DNA from: OLB16 sp964422415
GTDB lineage: Bacteria > Hinthialibacterota > Hinthialibacteria > OLB16
NCBI GenBank assembly: GCA_964422415.1
Contig: CAYRBI010000009.1
Location: 12,396-76,395 of the forward strand
Length of the DNA stretch: 64,000 nucleotides
Direction: 5' to 3'
Of this stretch, positions 16,576-23,597 are shown in pieces. The notes beneath the pieces are model-generated. The model was not told where the DNA came from, did no database searches, and worked only from the letters and a program-made list of their open reading frames with translations. How positions within the stretch are numbered: position 1 is the first letter of the stretch; each line of letters opens with the position of its first letter. A program made the translations under genes and the position numbers.

Positions 16576-17062
16576 TACATGGAGAACGGCTTTCTTCAGA
16601 CAAGCCCAATCTGATTATTTCATGGCGCTGGACTTGCGCCGGTCGGGAGCTCCGGCATGTCATTGGCTTCACTTCCTTCAAATGTCCGCTGAAAAACTTG
16701 CCAAGGGGTACGCCTGTTCACGGATGGGAGGACAACCCCGGACCACCCATGCCGGATTTACACGGTTTCTTCAATTCGTGGCTCTCAAAGATGAGCGTCT
16801 TCGTGTGCAATGGCGGACAAAGAATCCCAGACGTGCTTCCTACCAGGAGATGGTATGTTCGTTAACTCATGTCGGCCTCTTGATCGAACACCTGGCGCCT
16901 TCACTCGCCGATCGAGGGCCGAATCCTGAATATCCCTGGGAACAAGGTATCCATGTGCTGGCTCCCATTGACTACTCATTCCCAGAGATAATCATCCAAT
17001 GGGGACCGCAGCTTGAAAACCTCTTCCGCTTTCTCGACACCTGTTTTCGTACGTTGAACTGA
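16568..17062 (+). CDS. HEPN-like domain protein
   Basis: About 164 residues from ATG 16568 (MSDTWRTAFFRQAQSDYFMA). The helical N-terminus with QAQSDYFMALDLRR followed by CHWLHFLQMSAEKLAKGYAC has the layout of HEPN proteins (small all-alpha RNases or nucleotidyltransferase partners, where the second helix typically reads Q-x-AEK-x-K). I do not see a clean RX4-6H catalytic motif, so it may be a non-catalytic member. It overlaps the upstream 103-residue gene. The family call comes from the helix pattern and needs a profile search. Confidence 0.65.
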   Translation: MSDTWRTAFFRQAQSDYFMALDLRRSGAPACHWLHFLQMSAEKLAKGYACSRMGGQPRTTHAGFTRFLQFVALKDERLRVQWRTKNPRRASYQEMVCSLTHVGLLIEHLAPSLADRGPNPEYPWEQGIHVLAPIDYSFPEIIIQWGPQLENLFRFLDTCFRTLN

Positions 17063-17082
17063 GCCTTCGTCTCTTCCCCTTC

Positions 17083-17910
17083 CTATTCCACCCCCAGCGC
17101 CCACTTGATCCCGCCCAGTAAATGCGCCTGGTAGGTGGGATTGGTCCACACATCCTCACGGTGTCCGAGTGAGGTGAAAAAGCAGCGTCCCTTACCGTAC
17201 TCATGGGTCCAGGCCACTGCATAATCTCCCTCTGGACCATACAACAAGCTATCTTTCTTCATGTCTGTCTTGGAGGTGTCGATGCTCAGGAGCACATGCA
17301 GCTTTTCCCGTGAGTAAGGTTCCTTGAACTGGTACATCTCATCCTGAATGGTCCAGGAGTCACCAAGCATCTTGGTAGTGGGGTGGTTTTTGTCCTCCAC
17401 CTTGATGGTCACCGGCGGATCACCGGCTCCCCAGGGGTGATTGACGAAGTGAGCGCCGCAGATTTCTCCGAATTCCTTCCAGTGATAGAAGGTGTCTGTG
17501 GCGCTGTGCAAGCCGATGAAGGCATGGCCGGACTTGATGTATTCAACAAAGGCTTTGCGTTGTTCATCGGTGAGCAGGTCTTTGTCCTTGGCCTCCTTGT
17601 TGGAGGAGGTGTAGAAAACGATGCCGTCATACTGATTCATCTTTTCCGCGGTAAGGAAGGAGAGATCGATCTCCTCCGGGTTAAGCTTCCACATGTTCAG
17701 GCAATCCGCCTCGAACACACCGGAGTCCTGGCCGATCTTGGCGAGGGTTTGCTCACACAGCTCCAGGGCGGAGTGTTTATAACCCTCGCTGAAGGTCAAG
17801 ATCAGGAGCTTCTTCTTGGCGGGGGTTGTCTCCCCAGCTGGAGAAGGTGCCGCTATGGTCAACATGAGTATCCCCAACACCAGAGTGGATATAACAGATC
17901 GCATCGGCAT
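17083..17910 (-). CDS. Secreted ThuA domain protein
   Basis: A 275-residue protein with a signal peptide (MPMRSVISTLVLGILMLTIA, cleavage near SPAG) and one ThuA (class I glutamine amidotransferase-like, trehalose-utilisation) domain. Diagnostic segments are LLILTFSEGYKHSALE, YDGIVFYTSS, FVEYIKSGHAFIGLHSATDT, GAHFVNHPWG, DEMYQFKEPY and GKGRCFFTSLGHREDVW at the C-terminus. ThuA proteins are abundant in Planctomycetota and related phyla and are linked to sugar metabolism, often next to Gfo/Idh/MocA oxidoreductases. Such an oxidoreductase lies 0.9 kb away, on the other strand. The exact reaction is not known. Confidence 0.92.
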   Translation of the reverse strand: MPMRSVISTLVLGILMLTIAAPSPAGETTPAKKKLLILTFSEGYKHSALELCEQTLAKIGQDSGVFEADCLNMWKLNPEEIDLSFLTAEKMNQYDGIVFYTSSNKEAKDKDLLTDEQRKAFVEYIKSGHAFIGLHSATDTFYHWKEFGEICGAHFVNHPWGAGDPPVTIKVEDKNHPTTKMLGDSWTIQDEMYQFKEPYSREKLHVLLSIDTSKTDMKKDSLLYGPEGDYAVAWTHEYGKGRCFFTSLGHREDVWTNPTYQAHLLGGIKWALGVE

Positions 17911-17983
17911 TGACTTTTTCCTCCTGGCAAAGAAATTGAACTCTCAAGCCTGAACATGCTTTGTATCCCGTTGAAATCGTACC

Positions 17984-18075
17984 GTGACCCTGGATTCCCG
18001 CCTTCGCGGGAATGACAAAACACGCAATATCCTTAAGTAATCGTCATTCCCGCGAAGGCGGGAATCCACGGTCAC
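17984..18075. repeat. Pair of REP-like palindromes in inverted orientation
   Basis: Two 33-base arms (17984-18016 and 18043-18075) are reverse complements with one mismatch, separated by 26 bases. Each arm itself contains the palindrome ATTCCCGC/GCGGGAAT around CTTC or GAAG. This GAAGGCGGGAAT-type unit is a widespread REP-like sequence in bacteria. It lies between the start of the ThuA gene and the end of the Lrp-type gene, so it can fold into a large cruciform in the upstream region of the ThuA gene. Confidence 0.9.
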
Positions 18076-18092
18076 GATCATTATTTAAACTT

Positions 18093-18608
18093 TTACGGGG
18101 TGATGGGCAGCCGTTTCACTTCCTCGATATGCCCCAGGATGATCCCGTTGTCCTTATACTTCTTCAACATAAAGTGTGTGGTGGTCGATTGAATGTGATC
18201 CAGGGTGGCCAGTTTCTCGAAGACGAAATAGGAGATGTCCTGGATGCTCTGTCCCTCAATCGCCACCAGCAGATCATAGGTGCCTGAAACCAGGTAAAGC
18301 GAGCGGACCTCAGGAAAGCGGTAGATCCGTTCGGCGATCTTGTCGAAACCCACTCCCCGTTGAGGTGAGACACGGACCTCGATCATACAGGTAACCTTGC
18401 CAGTGCTGGTCTTGGCCGGGTCGGTGACGGCACGGTATCCCAGGATGATCTTCTCATCTTCCATGCGCTTGATGGCACTATGTACCTGATCGGATTCGAT
18501 ACCCACCAGGCTGGCGATACGCTCGTCGGATAACCTGGCGTTTTGTTCCAGAAGCTCCAGGATCTGCTCATCGATAGTACGTTGACTTGAAACCTTGTGT
18601 TCGCTCAT
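18093..18608 (-). CDS. Lrp/AsnC family transcriptional regulator
   Basis: A 171-residue regulator from ATG 18608, chosen because CCGGAGGAG lies six to eight bases upstream. The N-terminal helix-turn-helix reads TIDEQILELLEQNARLSDER, IASLVGIESDQVHSAIKRME, followed by the strand DEKIILGYRAV. The C-terminal RAM domain (amino-acid or small-ligand binding and oligomerisation) includes VRSLYLVSGTYDLLVAIEG. It is divergent from the Tat-exported oxidoreductase gene (158 bases between starts), so it may control that gene or itself. The ligand is unknown. Confidence 0.92.
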   Translation of the reverse strand: MSEHKVSSQRTIDEQILELLEQNARLSDERIASLVGIESDQVHSAIKRMEDEKIILGYRAVTDPAKTSTGKVTCMIEVRVSPQRGVGFDKIAERIYRFPEVRSLYLVSGTYDLLVAIEGQSIQDISYFVFEKLATLDHIQSTTTHFMLKKYKDNGIILGHIEEVKRLPITP

Positions 18609-18766
18609 ACAGCTCCTCCGGGGAATTTCCACCGCGAGGTTAGCAGGCCCGGCTAGATGGGTCGAGGTGTCAATGGGCAAAACTTGGCTGGAAATGCTTT
18701 GCCGGTGATGCGATCATGTTCCACTTGTTTCTTTCAGACACATTTATCTCAGGAGGTCTTTCCATC

Positions 18767-20023
18767 ATGACGGAAATCATCCAGGCAGGGTTGGATTCCA
18801 CAGCTCTTTCACGGAGAACCTTTCTGAAAGGGGTGGGAGCTGTGGCCGGCGCGCATGGCATCATCCATTCCGCGTGGGGGCAAGAAGCACCGCCCGCACC
18901 CTCTATGGGTAAGAAGATCCGCATCGGAATCGCTGGGGGAGGTTTCGGCTGCGGCTTTCACTGGCATGAGCATCCCAATTGTGAGGTTGCGGCGGTGGCG
19001 GATTTGCGTCCCGACCGTCTCGAAAGACTGGTCCAGACCTATGGATGCAAACGGACTTTCGAGTCCCTGGAGAAAATGGTGTTGGCTCCTGACTTGGATG
19101 CCATTGCGGTCTTCACCCCCGCTCCCGATCATGTCAGACATGATCTCCTCGCTCTCAATGCCGGTAAGCATGTGATCTCGGCGGTTCCCGCCGCAATGAC
19201 CCTGGAGGAATGCCAGCAGCTTGCCGACACCGTTAAGCGTACCGGGCTCACCTACATGATGGCGGAGACCAGTTATTATGTTCAGGAGGTCATCTCGGCC
19301 CGGAAGTTTTACCAGGAGGGGGCCTTTGGGGATCTCTTCTGTTGTGAGGCGGAATACCACCATGATGGCCTCGATGTGCTTTTCTTCGAGAATGGCAAAC
19401 CCACCTGGCGGCATGGCCTGCCCCCCATGAACTATCCCACCCATAGCACCGCCATGCTCATTGGAGTTACCGGCGAGCGATTGACAGAGGTCTCGTGTAT
19501 TGGCTGGAAAGACAATGACCCGGAGCTTGAAGGGAACAGGTACAACAATCCCTTCTGGAGTGAGACCGCTTTCTTCAAGACTGACCGGGATCATGCCAGC
19601 CGGATTGCGGTCTATTGGAAGGTGGCGGCGGGTGGCACCGAACGCGCTCATTGGTTTGGAGACAAGATGAGCTTCTTCATGCCCACTCCCAATGGTACTG
19701 GGCCCATCCTACGCCGCCGTAGTGGGAAGATGGAGAAGGACAGTGGTGGCTTTGACCGCAGCGCCCCGGAGATGGTGCAATACGAACAACCGATGTGGTG
19801 GAAGACCGATATGCTCCCCGAACCGCTTCGTCATGACAGTGGTCATGGCGGATCGCACACCTTCCTAACCCATGAGTTCATCGATGCCCTCGTTCACAAC
19901 CGCCGTCCCGCTGTCGATGTCTATGAGGCGCTGGCCTATACCGCACCGGGCATTGTCGCGCACCAATCCGCGCTCAAGGGGGGCGAACAAATGAAGGTGC
20001 CGGATTTCGGAAGGGCTGTGTGA
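18767..20023 (+). CDS. Tat-exported Gfo/Idh/MocA family oxidoreductase
   Basis: NAD(P)-dependent sugar or inositol-type dehydrogenase-like protein of 418 residues, starting at ATG 18767 behind AGGAGG. A twin-arginine signal (LSRRTFLKGVGAVAGAHG) directs export in folded form with bound cofactor. The Rossmann domain has IRIGIAGGGFGCGFHWHEHP, then VAAVADLRPDRLERL, DLDAIAVFTPAPDHVRHDLL and GKHVISAVPAAMTLEECQQL. The canonical EKP motif (Glu-Lys-Pro) is replaced by VPA, so the usual catalytic lysine of Gfo/Idh/MocA enzymes is missing. The C-terminal alpha/beta domain ends RPAVDVYEALAYTAPGIVAH. Many exported members in Planctomycetota-like bacteria act on polysaccharide-derived sugars. Substrate unknown. 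Confidence 0.9.
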   Translation: MTEIIQAGLDSTALSRRTFLKGVGAVAGAHGIIHSAWGQEAPPAPSMGKKIRIGIAGGGFGCGFHWHEHPNCEVAAVADLRPDRLERLVQTYGCKRTFESLEKMVLAPDLDAIAVFTPAPDHVRHDLLALNAGKHVISAVPAAMTLEECQQLADTVKRTGLTYMMAETSYYVQEVISARKFYQEGAFGDLFCCEAEYHHDGLDVLFFENGKPTWRHGLPPMNYPTHSTAMLIGVTGERLTEVSCIGWKDNDPELEGNRYNNPFWSETAFFKTDRDHASRIAVYWKVAAGGTERAHWFGDKMSFFMPTPNGTGPILRRRSGKMEKDSGGFDRSAPEMVQYEQPMWWKTDMLPEPLRHDSGHGGSHTFLTHEFIDALVHNRRPAVDVYEALAYTAPGIVAHQSALKGGEQMKVPDFGRAV

Positions 20024-20090
20024 TGTCCTGTGTCTGTTATTTGCCGGTGATAAGGCAATGGGAAGAGATCATTCCGGGAGACTGTAATGC

Positions 20091-20186
20091 CGCTGGAACG
20101 AGAATCCTTTTTCTCACCTCACTCTTGCTGTCGCGTGAATCCTTTCTCGCTCCCATACGGAGCGAGAAAGGATACTTGTTCCAGCG
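20091..20186. repeat. Nested inverted repeat between convergent genes (REP-like, likely bidirectional terminator)
   Basis: Outer arms CGCTGGAACGAG (20091-20102) and CTTGTTCCAGCG (20175-20186) enclose an inner perfect 15-bp hairpin, ATCCTTTCTCGCTCC (20139-20153) with GGAGCGAGAAAGGAT (20159-20173) around the loop CATAC. A related unit, CGCTGGAACGAGATTCCTTTTCC, occurs at 43394. It lies between the convergent oxidoreductase and beta-propeller genes, and the rest of 20024-20271 holds no gene I can support. Confidence 0.8.
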
Positions 20187-20271
20187 ATTTGATTTTTTTC
20201 GAGATGATCGTGGATTAATTGGTATTGAGAGAGACGAATAGCGAAGCAATTCGTCACTCCAGAATGAGAAA

Positions 20272-21255
20272 CTAAACTTTCTCGATCTCATACAACCGTA
20301 TCTGACCCACCCCTGGCAACGAGACCGCCAGGCGCCCTTGGGCATCGGCTGCCACGGGCATCCCCGGCCAGCCATCATGGCAGGGCAGGGATTCCGCCGC
20401 AGTTTTCTGGATCTGGGCCAGGTAGGACTGTTCCTCTTTCAATCCCAGTTCTTCGGGTGACAGCAGAGCTTGGAGTGTTCCCTTAGCATCGTAGATCTTG
20501 AGACGGGGGATACCCTTTTCTGAGGTGACCAGCCATCCATTAGGCATGAGGCTTAGGTTGGTGGGGTTGCAACATCCACAAAAATCCGCAGGTGAACTAC
20601 CATATTGCCCCCATTTTCCAACCATTTCACTGTTGGGATCATAAATCTCGACCCGGTGTTCCGAGGTGTGCGCAACATGCAGAATTCCCTTAGAATCCAC
20701 CGCGCAGTCGAAATAAGCGCTGGGAATGTGGAACCCGTCGATTTCATCGATGTAGTCTCCATCACTGGCAATGCGATAGATGCAACGGTTCCCAGCATCC
20801 GCGATATAGACCTTTTCATCGAAAAATGACAGGCAGGTGATGAAACCGAACTGCCCCTTGTCTCCGCCTGTCACTGTCCAGGCTCCCCGTTGGTTCCTGG
20901 TATGATCGAAACACAGCACCTCACTCTTCAAGCCCACAAACAGGGACCCATCGGGAGCGGTGGTGAGGGTTTGGGCCGCGGAGGAGGTTGAAATTTCACT
21001 GACTGGTTGACCCTCCGCTGTAAGGATCCGTATACCCGCCTCTCCCGCCACTAGAAGATGTGACTGAGAATCAAAGCTGAGATCACGGATCCGTTTGTAG
21101 GGGGCTTCGATGAGTCCCACCTGTTTGAGCCGGTAAGGAAGCTGCGGATCACTTGCGGTGGTAGGCTGTACCCATTCCGCCAGAGCCAAAGCTCCCGCTC
21201 CTTGACCGAGTGTGGTGAGGAACCTCTTCCGCGAAATCCTGTTCTCGTTCTCCAT
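20272..21255 (-). CDS. Tat-exported NHL/six-bladed beta-propeller protein
   Basis: A 327-residue protein whose N-terminus ISRKRFLTTLGQGAGALALA resembles a twin-arginine signal with an R-K pair. The body shows propeller-blade repeats: IRDLSFDSQSHLLVAGEAGI, LTTAPDGSLFVG, GQFGFITCLSFFDEKVYIAD, DSKGILHVAHTSEHRVEIYD, and PTNLSLMPNGWLVTSEKGIP. Blades of the form G-I-x-V-A-D..N-R-I typify NHL/SMP-30-like propellers, which serve as binding scaffolds or lactonase-like enzymes. A CGCC cysteine cluster (DFCGCCNPTN) is notable and could bind metal. It starts 15 bases after hypF and is probably co-transcribed, though a link to hydrogenase maturation is not evident. Confidence 0.78.
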   Translation of the reverse strand: MENENRISRKRFLTTLGQGAGALALAEWVQPTTASDPQLPYRLKQVGLIEAPYKRIRDLSFDSQSHLLVAGEAGIRILTAEGQPVSEISTSSAAQTLTTAPDGSLFVGLKSEVLCFDHTRNQRGAWTVTGGDKGQFGFITCLSFFDEKVYIADAGNRCIYRIASDGDYIDEIDGFHIPSAYFDCAVDSKGILHVAHTSEHRVEIYDPNSEMVGKWGQYGSSPADFCGCCNPTNLSLMPNGWLVTSEKGIPRLKIYDAKGTLQALLSPEELGLKEEQSYLAQIQKTAAESLPCHDGWPGMPVAADAQGRLAVSLPGVGQIRLYEIEKV

Positions 21256-21270
21256 GTCAACCAGCCTCCT

Positions 21271-23586
21271 TCAACTTAGGTTCGCGCGCGCCGCCATAAC
21301 CTGTCCCAGAGCGATGCTGCCATCGTTGGGAGGAACCCGTTGATGCCAATAAGGGTGGAACCCGCTCGCGCTTAGGCGGGTGACTGTGAGTGTGGTGAGA
21401 ACCTTGTTCTGAAAACAACCGCCACTCAGCACCACCTTGTGAAGACCCATCTTCACCGCCACCGCCTGGATCATGGCCGCCAAGGTATTATGGAACCGCC
21501 CCGCGATTCGTCCAACAGCCATCCGGGTGTTCACATCATCGAGGATGGCCCTGACCATCGGTTCCCAGTCCAGGATGAGTGGACCTTCACCAGTCTGATG
21601 GTGGAATTCAAAGGGATATTCTGGTTCCGTTGGGTGGGATTCCTCTATGGTGAATTCAAGTTCCATGGCGGCTTGCCCCTCGAAGGAGCAGACCTGATGA
21701 AGCCCGCATAACGACGCCACTGCATCAAAGAGCCGTCCCACCGAACTGGTTCTGGGGGTGTTGACTCCACGCGAGAGCATCCTCTCCAGTGATTGCAGCT
21801 CACCGGGTTCGAAAGGGCAGGGGAGGAATCTACCCATCCGGTCAAAGGCTTGTTCGCCCTCCATCTCAAACAACAGTCCGAGCGCGGAACGGCGGGGTTG
21901 GCGCGCGGCTACATCACCTCCGGGTAGAGGAAAGGTCCGTAGGTGAGCCACTCTCTGGAAGGTTCCATTCTCCACTACCAGGAACTCTCCACCCCAGATG
22001 GTTCCATCCGTACCATAACCGGTGCCATCCCAGGCCGCTCCCAACACCGCGCTTTCAATTTCATTCTCGGCCATGCACGACAGGATGTGGGCGGAATGAT
22101 GCTGCACCTGGGTGACCGTGCCGCCCGAGGAGAGAGCAAACTGAGTGGAGCGGTAATCGGGATGAAGGTCACATGCGGTCCGCGCTGGTTGGATGTCGTA
22201 CATTTCGCACAGATCACCAGTTACGGACACAAAGGCCTTGTATGCTTCCGGGGTGTCGAGGTCTCCGATGTGCTGACTGAGGAACACATCTTCACCCACA
22301 GCCAGCGCGATCGTGTTCTTCAGGTGTGCGCCGGTGGCCAGAACCGCCGGACCAGTATACGGAAGGAGGATGGGAAAGGGGGCATATCCCCGGGCCCGGC
22401 GTAACAGCATCTCTCTGCCCAACACCACCCTCGCCACTGAGTCATCGACATGTCTACGGATGGGACGGTTATGCACCAGGAACAGATCGGCAATTCCAGC
22501 CAGACGATAGAGGGCCTCCCGTTCATCGATACAGATGGGTTCATCGGAGAGGTTTCCACTGGTGGCGATGATTGGGAAGCCGAGTTCCCGCATGATGATA
22601 TGATGCAGGGGAGTGTAGGGCAGCAGGATTCCCAGGTTGGGATTCCCCGGGGCGACTGAGGGAGCGAGGTTGTCGTTTTCAAGGCGGCGCAGGAGTACGA
22701 TGGGCGCTTCCGGCGCCAGGAGGAGCCGTTCCTCGATCTCGCGGAGGGTGCACAGTTTTTTCGCGGCGGCCAGATCAGGCGCCATGACCGCGAGCGGCTT
22801 CTCTTCACGGTGCTTGCGGGAGCGTAGGCGTGCTATGGCCTCTTCATCTCTGGCATCCACCATCAGGTGGAAGCCTCCCAATCCCTTCACTGCGGCGATC
22901 TGTCCCCGCCGGATGGCATCACAGGTGTAGAGAAGGGCCTCCTGGCCCGTGGCGAGGATCTTGCCCTGCGTATCCCAGCACTCCAGATGTGGGCCACACT
23001 TGGGGCAAGCATTGGGCTGGGCATGGAAACGGCGGTTTAATGGAGCTTCATATTCTTCCCGGCATTCCGGACACATCACAAAACGGCGCATGGTCGTGTG
23101 GTGACGGTCATAGGGAAGGGACTCGATAATGGTGAAGCGTGGCCCGCAATGAGTGCAGTTGGTGAAGGGATAGAGATACCTCCGGTCCGCTGGATCGAAG
23201 AGTTCCCGCAGACAATCCGGGCAAGTGGCAATGTCGGGTAGGATGATGGCCCGCTTGCAGCCATCGGAACTATCCAGAATCGAAAACGTGGTGTACCCGG
23301 TTGGATCGAGGAAAGAGGGTTCCAGTCCCTGGATAAAAGAAAGTGGAGGCTTTTCCCGCTCCAGCCGGAGAAGAAAAGCCTCCACATTTTGCCGGTCTCC
23401 CTCCACCTCGAGGATGACTCCCTCGGCGGAGTTACGAACCCAACCTTTCAGGTCAAGTGTCCAGGCCAGCCGGTAAACAAACGGCCTGAACCCAACCCCT
23501 TGAACCGCGCCATGCAAGACAACCCGCAAGCGTACTCTTTTACCAAGCGTGGCTCCCTCATCCGGGGTAAGATTCAGGTGCCGCAT
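21271..23586 (-). CDS. hypF: Carbamoyltransferase HypF (NiFe hydrogenase maturation)
   Basis: Transfers the carbamoyl group of carbamoyl phosphate, via carbamoyl-AMP, to HypE for making the CN ligands of the NiFe-hydrogenase active site. The 771 residues show all domains in order: acylphosphatase-like (VVLHGAVQGVGFRPFVYRL), two zinc fingers (CPDC..CTHC and CPEC..CPKC), YrdC-like (GQIAAVKGLGGFHLMVDARD, RSRKHREEKPLAVM), and a Kae1-like carbamoyltransferase part (VQHHSAHILSCMAENE, AAWDGTGYGTDGTIWGGEF, VVLSGGCFQNKVL). GGAGG precedes the ATG by a few bases. It sits 11 bases behind the acetate-CoA ligase gene. hypB, hypC, hypD and hypE are not in the window. Confidence 0.97.
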   Translation of the reverse strand: MRHLNLTPDEGATLGKRVRLRVVLHGAVQGVGFRPFVYRLAWTLDLKGWVRNSAEGVILEVEGDRQNVEAFLLRLEREKPPLSFIQGLEPSFLDPTGYTTFSILDSSDGCKRAIILPDIATCPDCLRELFDPADRRYLYPFTNCTHCGPRFTIIESLPYDRHHTTMRRFVMCPECREEYEAPLNRRFHAQPNACPKCGPHLECWDTQGKILATGQEALLYTCDAIRRGQIAAVKGLGGFHLMVDARDEEAIARLRSRKHREEKPLAVMAPDLAAAKKLCTLREIEERLLLAPEAPIVLLRRLENDNLAPSVAPGNPNLGILLPYTPLHHIIMRELGFPIIATSGNLSDEPICIDEREALYRLAGIADLFLVHNRPIRRHVDDSVARVVLGREMLLRRARGYAPFPILLPYTGPAVLATGAHLKNTIALAVGEDVFLSQHIGDLDTPEAYKAFVSVTGDLCEMYDIQPARTACDLHPDYRSTQFALSSGGTVTQVQHHSAHILSCMAENEIESAVLGAAWDGTGYGTDGTIWGGEFLVVENGTFQRVAHLRTFPLPGGDVAARQPRRSALGLLFEMEGEQAFDRMGRFLPCPFEPGELQSLERMLSRGVNTPRTSSVGRLFDAVASLCGLHQVCSFEGQAAMELEFTIEESHPTEPEYPFEFHHQTGEGPLILDWEPMVRAILDDVNTRMAVGRIAGRFHNTLAAMIQAVAVKMGLHKVVLSGGCFQNKVLTTLTVTRLSASGFHPYWHQRVPPNDGSIALGQVMAARANLS

Positions 23587-23597
23587 TCATCCTCCGC

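Noticed and set aside
18809..19651. 280-codon antisense frame to the Tat-exported oxidoreductase
   Set aside because: The plus-strand frame has a clear Tat signal and Rossmann motifs; the antisense frame has none.
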